Shown: positions 12,919 through 19,006 of the stretch, one piece after another
Numbering within the stretch: the stretch's first letter is position 1
Layout of the letters: each line of letters begins with the position of its first letter
Origin: Treponema sp.
GTDB lineage: Bacteria > Spirochaetota > Spirochaetia > Treponematales > Treponemataceae
Reading direction: 5' to 3'
DNA length: 19,006 nt
Assembly: GCA_016290335.1 (NCBI GenBank)
Contig: JAEETM010000064.1
Location: 1-19,006 of the forward strand
Notes under the pieces: model-generated
The model's input: the letters and a program-made list of their open reading frames with translations, nothing else
Told to the model about the DNA's origin: nothing
The model's database searches: none
Made by a program: the position numbers and the translations under genes

Positions 12919-14595
12919 ATGACAGATATTCAGATTGCACAAGCCAATAAAATGATTCCAATTACAGAAGTTGCCGCAAAAATCGGTATACCATCAGATA
13001 AGCTTGAACTTTATGGAAACTACAAAGCAAAGCTGTCCTTTGATGAATTGAAATCCCTGCAGGAAAAGGCTGCTAAAAAACCTGGTAAGCTCATTCTTGT
13101 AACGGCTGTTACTCCAACACCAGCTGGCGAAGGAAAATCAACAGTTTCAATCGGACTTGCAGATGGACTAAACAAAATCGGTAAAAAAACTGTAGTTGCT
13201 TTGCGTGAACCAAGTCTTGGACCTTGTTTTGGTGTAAAAGGCGGTGCTTGCGGCGGCGGTTATGCTCAGATTGTTCCAATGGAAGATATCAACCTGCATT
13301 TTACAGGCGACATTCACGCAATTTCAATTGCAAACAATCTTATCTCTGCACTTATAGATAATCATATTCAGCAGGGAAACGCCCTCAACCTTGACCCGCG
13401 GACAATTTCCTGGAAACGCTGCGTAGATTTGAATGACCGTGCGCTTAGAAATATTGTTATCGGACTTGGCGGACGAATGCAGGGTGTTCCACGCGAAGAC
13501 CATTTTACAATTGCAGTTGCTTCAGAAATTATGGCCATTGTCTGTTTGAGCCGCACCATCAGCGAGCTTAAAGAACGGATTGACCGCATTGTAATCGGCC
13601 AGAACTATAACAAAGAAAACGTAACCTTTGGTCAGCTTAAATGCACTGGTGCTGTTGCTGCCCTGCTCAAGGATGTAATAAAACCAAACCTTGTTCAGAC
13701 GCTCGAAAAGAATCCTGCATTTGTTCACGGTGGACCTTTTGCAAATATTGCCCACGGTTGTAACAGTGTAAATGCAACCCTTTGCGCACTTGCCACCGGT
13801 GACTATGTTGTAACCGAAGCTGGTTTTGCTGCAGATTTGGGTGCCGAAAAGTTCCTTGATATAAAATGCAGAATTGCCGGTCTTAAACCAAGTGCTGTTG
13901 TAATTGTTGCTACAATCAGGGCGCTTAAAATGCACGGTGGAGTTGCAAAGGCTGATTTGAGTAATCCTGATTGCGCAGCTCTTGAAAAAGGTTTTGAAAA
14001 TCTTAAAACTCATATTGAAAATGTTGCAAAGTTCGGACTTCCGGCTGTAGTTGCAATAAACAAGTTTATTACAGATACCGACGAAGAAATTGCCCTGCTA
14101 CAAAAGCTTTGCAAGGATGCCGGTGCCACAGCAGTTCTTTCTGAAGGCTGGGGAAAAGGTGGCGAAGGAGCAAAAGACCTTGCTAAAGCTGTTGCCGAAA
14201 TTGCAGAAAGTGGAAAAGCTGATTATCATCCTCTTTATGAACTTGAACTTCCACTTGCAGACAAAATCCGAAAGCTTGCTAAAGAAATATACCGTGCAAA
14301 AGATGTAGACTTTGATCCTGCCGCTCTCAAAAAGCTTAAGACTTACGAAGAAAACGGCTACGGAAATCTTCCTGTTTGTGTTGCAAAAACCCAGAACTCA
14401 ATCAGCCACGATCCAAAACTGATTGGCGCCCCTCGTGATTATATTTTCCCTGTCCGCGATGTTCAGCTGTATGCAGGAGCCGGTTTTGTAGTTGCACTTG
14501 CCGGAGACATAATGACTATGCCAGGCCTACCAAAAGCTCCGGCCGCTCTGGACATAGACGTTGATGATGACGGTGTAATTTCAGGTTTGTTCTAG
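12919..14595 (+). CDS. fhs: Formate-tetrahydrofolate ligase
   Basis: A 558-residue cytoplasmic enzyme of normal family length, making 10-formyl-tetrahydrofolate from formate, tetrahydrofolate and ATP. It feeds one-carbon units to purine and fMet-tRNA synthesis, and in homoacetogenic treponemes it serves the methyl branch of acetate synthesis. The ATG has AGAGGA at 12909-12914. Family features are clear: the N-terminal IAQANKMIPITEVAAKIGI (6-24), the P-loop TPTPAGEGKST (65-75), LREPSLGPCFGVKGGACGGGYAQ (the stretch from about 95), the formate/folate region NDRALRNIV, and the C-terminal GDIMTMPGLPKAPAALDIDVD. All parts appear intact. It has its own promoter and is followed by strong hairpins before the convergent gene. 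No other folate gene is adjacent, so the window alone does not show whether a full acetogenic pathway exists. Confidence 0.97.
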   Translation: MTDIQIAQANKMIPITEVAAKIGIPSDKLELYGNYKAKLSFDELKSLQEKAAKKPGKLILVTAVTPTPAGEGKSTVSIGLADGLNKIGKKTVVALREPSLGPCFGVKGGACGGGYAQIVPMEDINLHFTGDIHAISIANNLISALIDNHIQQGNALNLDPRTISWKRCVDLNDRALRNIVIGLGGRMQGVPREDHFTIAVASEIMAIVCLSRTISELKERIDRIVIGQNYNKENVTFGQLKCTGAVAALLKDVIKPNLVQTLEKNPAFVHGGPFANIAHGCNSVNATLCALATGDYVVTEAGFAADLGAEKFLDIKCRIAGLKPSAVVIVATIRALKMHGGVAKADLSNPDCAALEKGFENLKTHIENVAKFGLPAVVAINKFITDTDEEIALLQKLCKDAGATAVLSEGWGKGGEGAKDLAKAVAEIAESGKADYHPLYELELPLADKIRKLAKEIYRAKDVDFDPAALKKLKTYEENGYGNLPVCVAKTQNSISHDPKLIGAPRDYIFPVRDVQLYAGAGFVVALAGDIMTMPGLPKAPAALDIDVDDDGVISGLF

Positions 14596-14642
14596 CGAGC
14601 TTGGACACTCTATTAATACCGATAATTTCTTCCCAGCTCGCT
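14594..14642 (+). terminator. Long-loop hairpin after fhs
   Basis: AGCGAGCT (14594-14601, including the fhs stop) pairs with AGCTCGCT (14635-14642), eight perfect pairs around a 33-nt loop. No T run follows directly, so termination is likely but not certain. Confidence 0.4.
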
Positions 14643-14643
14643 T

Positions 14644-14666
14644 CAAGTTTTGCGAAGCAAAACTTG
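14644..14666. terminator. Perfect 10-bp palindrome between convergent genes
   Basis: CAAGTTTTGC (14644-14653), loop GAA, GCAAAACTTG (14657-14666). It lies between the convergent fhs and signalling genes and is symmetric, so it could act for both strands; T tracts are weak. Its arms resemble those of the hairpin at 5579-5603 (shared AGTTTTG and CAAAACT). Confidence 0.5.
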
Positions 14667-14671
14667 TTCAC

Positions 14672-15988
14672 TTAAGCTTGTAATTTTTTTATCTCATCGC
14701 TTAATTCAAGTGTTTTCCTGTTCTGCCTGATTACTCTCTGTGCAAGCAGCTTTGAAAGGAATATACCGTAGTGCGGATTTTTTCGAATCAGGTTTACAAA
14801 AGAAGTTTTAGGGATTCTGATCAGCTTACCTTCTCCCGCAGACATAATTGTTGCAGAACGTCTGTCGTTTAAAAGGAAGGCCATTTCTCCAATAAACATA
14901 TCAGCCGGAGTTAGAACTGTAATCAGCTTGCCGTTTGCATAAACACCGTAGCGGCCGGAAACAATAAAGTACAAGTCGTTGGATTTTTCGTTCTGACGGC
15001 AGACAATCTGATGCTTTGTATAATTAATTGTTGCAAAAGGCACCATAATTCCAGGAACCGTGTTCGACATATCCATAATGTTTTCTAAATCAAAAGAAAC
15101 CTCATTTCCCTTGTCGTTATAGCGCATATTAGAAACAAGGCTGTTAGAAAGCATCATTCCGCGACCGTGAGTTTCTTCCAGGAATGCAGCCGCAGGGTCA
15201 GCAGCCTTATCCATTCGTGAACGCCAGTCAAAACCATTTCCTTCATCACGGATTGTAAAGGTAGAAGTAGCTTTACCAATTTCATAGCTGATATAAATCT
15301 TTTTAGCTTCTACTTCGGGATTTTCACGCTTTTTGTTTATAAGCTCAAGGATATTTCCGCCTTTTTCCAGCCAGGCAGTCTTTTCATCATAGCCGATATC
15401 GCAGTTTCCGTGTTCAAGCGCATTTGTCAAAAGCTCCATCAGCGTAGTCTGCAGACAGTAACGTCCGTCTTCGCTGATTCGGTTAGTACAGTAAAGATAG
15501 TTTACAAGGAAGCTTGTGTACAAACGGATATCCATTGGGTCGTTGCCGCAGACAAAGCTGCCTTTTTCCAGACCTCCCACTGTATCCTGCAAGCCTCGAT
15601 TGAACAGGAACTTCTGGTTTGTCCACAAAATGCGTAAAAGCCGCTCAACATTTTCCTTAAAAGTATAAATTGTCTGTACTATGATAATGTTCGGGTCCTT
15701 TTTTTCTTCAATTTCCTGAACCATTCGTGCACTTGGAACAACAGCAATAATTCCACCATTATGGAGCCAAGGGTCGGCATTTATTGCCATAAGAATACGG
15801 TGACAGTCTACCGTTTCCGAAGAATAATCAAGTATTTTTATTTCCGGCAATTCATAATCAATATAGCTGATTGCCTCATCTGTATCAGTACAGATAACTG
15901 AATCAAAGTTTTCCTGATACTTTTCACATGCATCGTAAACAGCCTTACAAACTTCCTTATTTGTTGATGCGACCAAAATCTTTTTCAT
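14672..15988 (-). CDS. Signalling protein: pseudo-receiver, RsbW-like ATPase and cyclic-nucleotide-binding domain
   Basis: A 438-residue protein. A GTG at 15994 is in frame, but the ATG at 15988 has GAGGG (15998-15994) five bases upstream and gives the receiver-like start MKKILVAS. Residues 1-125 look like a response-regulator fold but lack the usual acidic pair after the first strand and the late Lys, so it is probably a pseudo-receiver, although Asp54 sits near the normal phosphate site. Residues about 150-300 are an HATPase of the anti-sigma/RsbW type: TLMELLTNALEHGN (N-box, Glu185 and Asn189), IRDEGNGFDW (246-255), and the lid HGRGMMLSNS. Residues 310-425 are a Crp-like cNMP-binding domain with FIGEMAFLLNDRRSATI (366-382), whose GE and RSA phosphate contacts are present. 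No DNA-binding domain follows. It may phosphorylate or sequester an anti-sigma-antagonist-type partner under control of a cyclic nucleotide. No STAS protein or sigma factor is in the window. Confidence 0.88.
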   Translation of the reverse strand: MKKILVASTNKEVCKAVYDACEKYQENFDSVICTDTDEAISYIDYELPEIKILDYSSETVDCHRILMAINADPWLHNGGIIAVVPSARMVQEIEEKKDPNIIIVQTIYTFKENVERLLRILWTNQKFLFNRGLQDTVGGLEKGSFVCGNDPMDIRLYTSFLVNYLYCTNRISEDGRYCLQTTLMELLTNALEHGNCDIGYDEKTAWLEKGGNILELINKKRENPEVEAKKIYISYEIGKATSTFTIRDEGNGFDWRSRMDKAADPAAAFLEETHGRGMMLSNSLVSNMRYNDKGNEVSFDLENIMDMSNTVPGIMVPFATINYTKHQIVCRQNEKSNDLYFIVSGRYGVYANGKLITVLTPADMFIGEMAFLLNDRRSATIMSAGEGKLIRIPKTSFVNLIRKNPHYGIFLSKLLAQRVIRQNRKTLELSDEIKKLQA

Positions 15989-16027
15989 AATCACCCTCGT
16001 TTTCGACTTGTTTTATCTTTCAATAGA

Positions 16028-16057
16028 TTGACATAAAACTATCTGTTCAGTTAGTAT
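16028..16057 (+). promoter_or_regulatory. Sigma-70 promoter for tRNA-Arg
   Basis: Consensus TTGACA (16028-16033), 18 bp, TAGTAT (16052-16057). Transcription would begin near 16064, leaving a 5' leader of about 55 bases before the tRNA. Confidence 0.6.
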
Positions 16058-16061
16058 TATA
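16056..16061 (-). promoter_or_regulatory. -10 box for the signalling protein gene
   Basis: TATAAT on the minus strand at 16061-16056, about 68 bp before the ATG; no good -35 at 16-18 bp. It lies in the same 130-bp gap as the plus-strand tRNA promoter, so the two are divergent and overlapping. Confidence 0.4.
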
Positions 16062-16118
16062 GCGTTAATTAAATTATCGGCAGAAATTGCAGTTTTCCCG
16101 ATTTTTTAAGGCTTTTTA

Positions 16119-16192
16119 GGTTCCGTAGCTCATCTGGATAGAGCGGTTGCCTCCTAAGCAACAGGTAGTGCGTTCGAGTCGCATCGGAATCA
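16119..16192 (+). tRNA. tRNA-Arg (anticodon CCT)
   Basis: A 74-nt cloverleaf folds completely. The acceptor arm GGTTCCG pairs with CGGAATC (one G-U), the D arm is GCTC/GAGC, and the anticodon arm is GTTGC/GCAAC around the loop CTCCTAA. The anticodon is CCT at 16153-16155. There is a 5-nt variable loop, and the T arm is GTGCG/CGCAT with loop TTCGAGT. The discriminator base is A and CCA is not encoded. It reads AGG codons. Confidence 0.95.
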
Positions 16193-16205
16193 TAGATTAA
16201 GTTGA

Positions 16206-17042
16206 TTAAAACGAGTAGTAAACGCCCGGTTTTGTAAATCCGGCAAATCCATCTTCAACCGGCGAAGCCCTTTCGGCAGAGCTGTTATAATGGCACAGGT
16301 ACATCTTCTTTCTCATTTCTGCCGGTAAGGTAAGCAGCTGTTTGTAGCTTGCATGAACACCTTCAGAGTATCCGGAAAAATCACAGTCATGGAAAATCAC
16401 TTCAATATCATAATTTTTCATAATAAAATCGAGCTGCGCAGGATTAAACTGTGTATCTCCTGAAAATAAAACCTTATCGTCAATTATCAGACCATAAGAA
16501 ATCTGAGACTGCCTTAAGGAATCCTTGCGGGTTGTAACATGGCGTGTCCTGAACAGCTTAAGATTTACGCTTCCAACTGTTGTTTCAAAGATCTGGAAAG
16601 GCTTTTTCTGAATAAGCTCAGGCTTTAACTGAACAAAATAATCATCAAAAGTCATTTTTCCATTTTCGCTGTACTGAATACCGCCCCGCAGAGACTGATT
16701 CCAGAGCTTTTTCTTGAACTCATCGGTAATAATCATTTTAGATTTTGACCTTGTCACGTAATAACCCACAAGAGCCATTTCCTCTACACCAGCAATATGA
16801 TCTGCATGAGGATGAGTTAAAAGAATGTTTTTGATTTCACCAATTCTAGTGTTATATTCGGTTTCCAAAGCATACGGACACAATGAGCCGCAGTCAACAA
16901 GAATGTGTTCCTGCCCTTTTATGATGAGAAAATTAGTCTGAAAATTGATTTTTGAAAAAGCGCTGCCGGTTCCAATAAAAAAAAGCGACAGTTCTCCGTT
17001 ATTCGTCAATTCAATTTTTGAAATAAAAGGCTTCGTTTTCAT
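16206..17042 (-). CDS. MBL-fold metallo-hydrolase, RNase Z-like type
   Basis: A 278-residue cytoplasmic protein from the ATG at 17042-17040. A longer start at 17084 is open but would add a hydrophobic, poorly supported tail and has no ribosome site. Metallo-beta-lactamase fold motifs are clear: LSLFFIGTGSAFSK (18-31), LVDCG (48-52), the metal motif THPHADHIAG (76-85; His77, His79, Asp81, His82), His168 in RTRHVT, Asp196 in LFSGDT and His251 in LCHY. These are the ligands for two metal ions. His218 in FHDC is an extra conserved-type residue. The family includes RNase Z, PhnP-like phosphodiesterases and cyclic-nucleotide or quorum-lactone hydrolases; the substrate cannot be told from these motifs, and the RNase Z exosite arm is not obvious. 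The predicted mRNA begins only about four bases before the ATG. It lies next to tRNA-Arg on the opposite strand, ending 14 bp from it. Confidence 0.88.
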   Translation of the reverse strand: MKTKPFISKIELTNNGELSLFFIGTGSAFSKINFQTNFLIIKGQEHILVDCGSLCPYALETEYNTRIGEIKNILLTHPHADHIAGVEEMALVGYYVTRSKSKMIITDEFKKKLWNQSLRGGIQYSENGKMTFDDYFVQLKPELIQKKPFQIFETTVGSVNLKLFRTRHVTTRKDSLRQSQISYGLIIDDKVLFSGDTQFNPAQLDFIMKNYDIEVIFHDCDFSGYSEGVHASYKQLLTLPAEMRKKMYLCHYNSSAERASPVEDGFAGFTKPGVYYSF

Positions 17043-17052
17043 AATTTTAATA

Positions 17053-17071
17053 ATTATAACACATGTTATAA
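17053..17071 (-). promoter_or_regulatory. Extended -10 promoter overlapped by a perfect inverted repeat
   Basis: On the minus strand TG-N-TATAAT ends at 17053. Perfect arms TTATAACA (17054-17061) and TGTTATAA (17064-17071), separated by two bases, cover the -10 box. A dimeric repressor here would block the MBL gene. Start of transcription is near 17046, four bases before the ATG. Confidence 0.55.
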
Positions 17072-17146
17072 AAAAAATCATCAATCATTTTTTAAACAAT
17101 AACAGATTTTTTATCGTTTTATCCTTTAATTCTTCTATTAATGATG

Positions 17147-17152
17147 TATAAT
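17147..17152 (+). promoter_or_regulatory. -10 box for the jelly-roll repeat lipoprotein
   Basis: TATAAT, preceded by a weak TTTAAT at 17125-17130 (16 bp). Transcription would start near 17159, about 44 bases before the ATG. Confidence 0.5.
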
Positions 17153-17202
17153 TTAGTATTATGCTGTTACTATAAGCATTTAATCTAAAAATGGAGAGGT
17201 TT

Positions 17203-19006
17203 ATGACAAAAAATCATACTAAACTCATCAGTAAAATCACATTAATCGTTTCAATTATCACAATTTTCTGCAGTCTTTTGAGTCTTGCAGGCTGCGGTTC
17301 CACAAAACAGGAAGGTTTAACACCGGAAGAGCTTGCTTTAAAACAGGAGCTTGAAGAAGAATCCCGCCTAGAAAAAAAGCACCCTACAAAGGTTGTTTGG
17401 GAAGCAAAAAATGCAGAGGATGGTAAGTTTGTTACCGTTTTGGATTCTGAATGTGAAAATATCAGTAATGCTAACTATGCTGGTAATGCACCGCGCATTG
17501 ATTTTGAAAAAGGAATTGATTTATCCGGCTACAATTATCTGAACTTTGAGTTCTGCTGCCCTGATGATACCTGCCATTCAATCGGAGTTATGGCATTTGC
17601 CTTTGATCCAAATGAAAAAGCGGCTTTTGTAGAAACTATCGGTACAAAAGAGTACAAAACCTTGCAGTCAACCTTTGGTGTAAATCACGGAGAATGGCCT
17701 ACGTGGGAAAATGATTCTTTAACAGTAAAAGCAAATACAAATAACAAGCTGAACCGCATATTCATATATGCCTGGGATCCTTATGATGACAGCATTGGAA
17801 ACATCGCCGGAGTAAATGTTCAATTAAAGAAAATCACAGCAACCAACATAAAGCTTAGAAATAACCCTGAAAAAGATTATGTAATTTTCAAATCCATTGA
17901 ACCGGAAGGCCACAAGTTTACAACAAATGATAGTTGGGGTGGAGCTGGCAGTTACTTATCTCTTGGTGAAGCTGATCTGGAAAATTATAAATATGTCAAT
18001 TTTGAGTTTTACAGCCCTAACAGCGATTTTTATTTAATTAATATCGATGGAATGAGCGGCGGATATAGAACTGGAGTTATTACCGAAAACATAATTCAAT
18101 CAGATGCAGCACTTAGCAAAAGCACAGAAATCCAGCAATTTTCTTTTGGTCAATTCAAGGGCTATTGGAATAAGTGGGAAGATGGAAAAAATGTCAGAAT
18201 GCCTGTTACTGATAATCTATTACATGGTGTTATTTTTAATGCTGTAGATATGAATAATGACTGGAATCAGGTTGGTGGTGTTGATATTTATGTAAAAAGC
18301 ATAACCGCTACAAACAAAAAACTTGAAAATGACAAAACAAAGGACAGGGTTATTTTCAATGCAGAAAAGGCAGAGGATGGCCTGATTGTAACAGAAGTTG
18401 GACACAGCTTCCACTTCCCTCTTTATAAAGATTTGGAAGGTTATGACTACCTGAATATTGAACTTTACAGTCCCAACAGCGGTTTAAATGAAGTTAATTT
18501 TAACTTCCATAACCATCAGGCAGATGAACTTGTTGCTGATTTGAGTACCCTGCTTACCCCGGAACCACAGATTATTCAGATTCCATTTGGTAAAAATCAT
18601 GACTATGATGACTGGTCTACAGGTAAAAGAGTTGTAAAACAGAATACTACAAATTACGTTGAAAGATTCTATATTTACGCAAAATCTCAATCCAATGCTG
18701 ATGTTGGCGATATTAAGGTTTATATAAAGAATATTACTGCAACAAACAAAAAACTCGAAATTGATCCTGCAAAAGATAAGGTTGTTTATTATGACCCTGA
18801 ACCACAAAAGCATAAAATATCAAGCTACACAAACGGAGATTGGGCCTGGTTAAAAACAGGAAAGGTTAATCTTGAAGGCTACAAATATCTGAATATTGAA
18901 CTTTACAGTCCAGACAGCGGTAATAATCTTGTTAATTTCAGTGGCAGATATAGAGATGGCGAAGTAGCAAGCCTAAAGTCTACTCTAACAAAAACTCCAC
19001 AGATTA
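17203..19006 (+). CDS. Large lipoprotein with repeated jelly-roll-like domains (partial, C-terminus off right edge)
   Basis: Open from the ATG at 17203 to the window end, 601 codons with no stop. GGAGAGG at 17193-17199 is the ribosome site. Residues 1-31 are a long lipoprotein signal ending in LAGC (Cys31), followed by a charged, probably helical linker (32-58). At least four related units follow: about 65-214, 222-370, 378-514, and 522 to the edge. Each starts near K-D-x-V-[IV]-[FY], has a central L-x-x-Y-x-Y-[LV]-N-[FI]-E strand followed by P-[DN]-[DS], and ends K-x-I-T-A-T-N-x-K-L. The unit length is 144-156 residues (468 and 432 bp between the first three end motifs). The pattern suggests beta-sandwich, carbohydrate-binding-like domains; no catalytic motif is seen so far. 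It probably faces the outside or periplasm. The small lipoprotein at 4860 has a related-looking single domain. A catalytic domain could still lie beyond the edge. Confidence 0.85.
   Translation, partial: MTKNHTKLISKITLIVSIITIFCSLLSLAGCGSTKQEGLTPEELALKQELEEESRLEKKHPTKVVWEAKNAEDGKFVTVLDSECENISNANYAGNAPRIDFEKGIDLSGYNYLNFEFCCPDDTCHSIGVMAFAFDPNEKAAFVETIGTKEYKTLQSTFGVNHGEWPTWENDSLTVKANTNNKLNRIFIYAWDPYDDSIGNIAGVNVQLKKITATNIKLRNNPEKDYVIFKSIEPEGHKFTTNDSWGGAGSYLSLGEADLENYKYVNFEFYSPNSDFYLINIDGMSGGYRTGVITENIIQSDAALSKSTEIQQFSFGQFKGYWNKWEDGKNVRMPVTDNLLHGVIFNAVDMNNDWNQVGGVDIYVKSITATNKKLENDKTKDRVIFNAEKAEDGLIVTEVGHSFHFPLYKDLEGYDYLNIELYSPNSGLNEVNFNFHNHQADELVADLSTLLTPEPQIIQIPFGKNHDYDDWSTGKRVVKQNTTNYVERFYIYAKSQSNADVGDIKVYIKNITATNKKLEIDPAKDKVVYYDPEPQKHKISSYTNGDWAWLKTGKVNLEGYKYLNIELYSPDSGNNLVNFSGRYRDGEVASLKSTLTKTPQI

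Noticed and set aside
17040..17084. Longer start for the MBL hydrolase giving a hydrophobic N-terminal tail
   Set aside because: No ribosome site; the -10 box and inverted repeat fall inside the extension, and the family fold begins after residue 15 of the longer form.

Overview
The window looks like a piece of a host-associated or gut-type Treponema (spirochete) chromosome. This rests on several lipoproteins with loose spirochete-style lipoboxes, a FliM-like sequence that reads like spirochete FliM, and the AT-rich intergenic regions. Genus-level assignment is an inference from remembered family sequences; no search was run. No transposase, phage gene, CRISPR array or rRNA was seen.

Layout. 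Positions 1-2155 (minus) hold the N-terminal part of a large lipoprotein made of about eight 74-75-residue InlB-B-like (Flg_new_2-type) repeats; it runs off the left edge. Next come two minus-strand genes: a secreted SH3/ankyrin-type protein (2401-3285, GTG start) and a flavin-reductase-like protein (3336-3896). Two 29-bp REP-like palindromes flank the latter. On the plus strand follow a six-TM membrane protein (4071-4745) and a small lipoprotein (4860-5396) with a clear promoter, a palindrome at its start site and a good terminator.

A structured leader (5532-5603) then opens an apparent operon: two small unknown membrane proteins (5628-6062 and 6059-6370), larB (6413-7192) and larC (7196-8548). 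LarB and LarC act in synthesis of the nickel-pincer nucleotide cofactor. LarC is a single uninterrupted chain here and carries a 66-residue segment with 39 histidines.

Convergent to larC, with the coding ends overlapping by 11 bp, is the most unusual gene: 8538-9914 (minus). It encodes an XRE helix-turn-helix joined to a FliM-like flagellar-switch core, a CheY-binding-like segment in the linker, and two C-terminal SpoA (FliM/FliN) domains. Its upstream region has four direct repeats of GGTAGAATTT type at about 20-22 bp spacing, which could be an operator array. This is the best candidate in the window for an undescribed system: a transcription factor built on a flagellar C-ring scaffold.

Plus-strand genes follow: a sialate O-acetylesterase-like protein without a signal peptide (10211-11992), an RsuA-type 16S rRNA pseudouridine synthase (12036-12869), and formate-tetrahydrofolate ligase (12919-14595). 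A minus-strand signalling protein (14672-15988) combines a degenerate receiver, an RsbW-like ATPase and a cyclic-nucleotide-binding domain. After tRNA-Arg(CCT) comes a minus-strand MBL-fold hydrolase, probably translated from a near-leaderless mRNA, with a perfect 8+8 inverted repeat over its promoter. The right end is a large lipoprotein (17203 to the edge) of repeated jelly-roll-like domains of about 150 residues.
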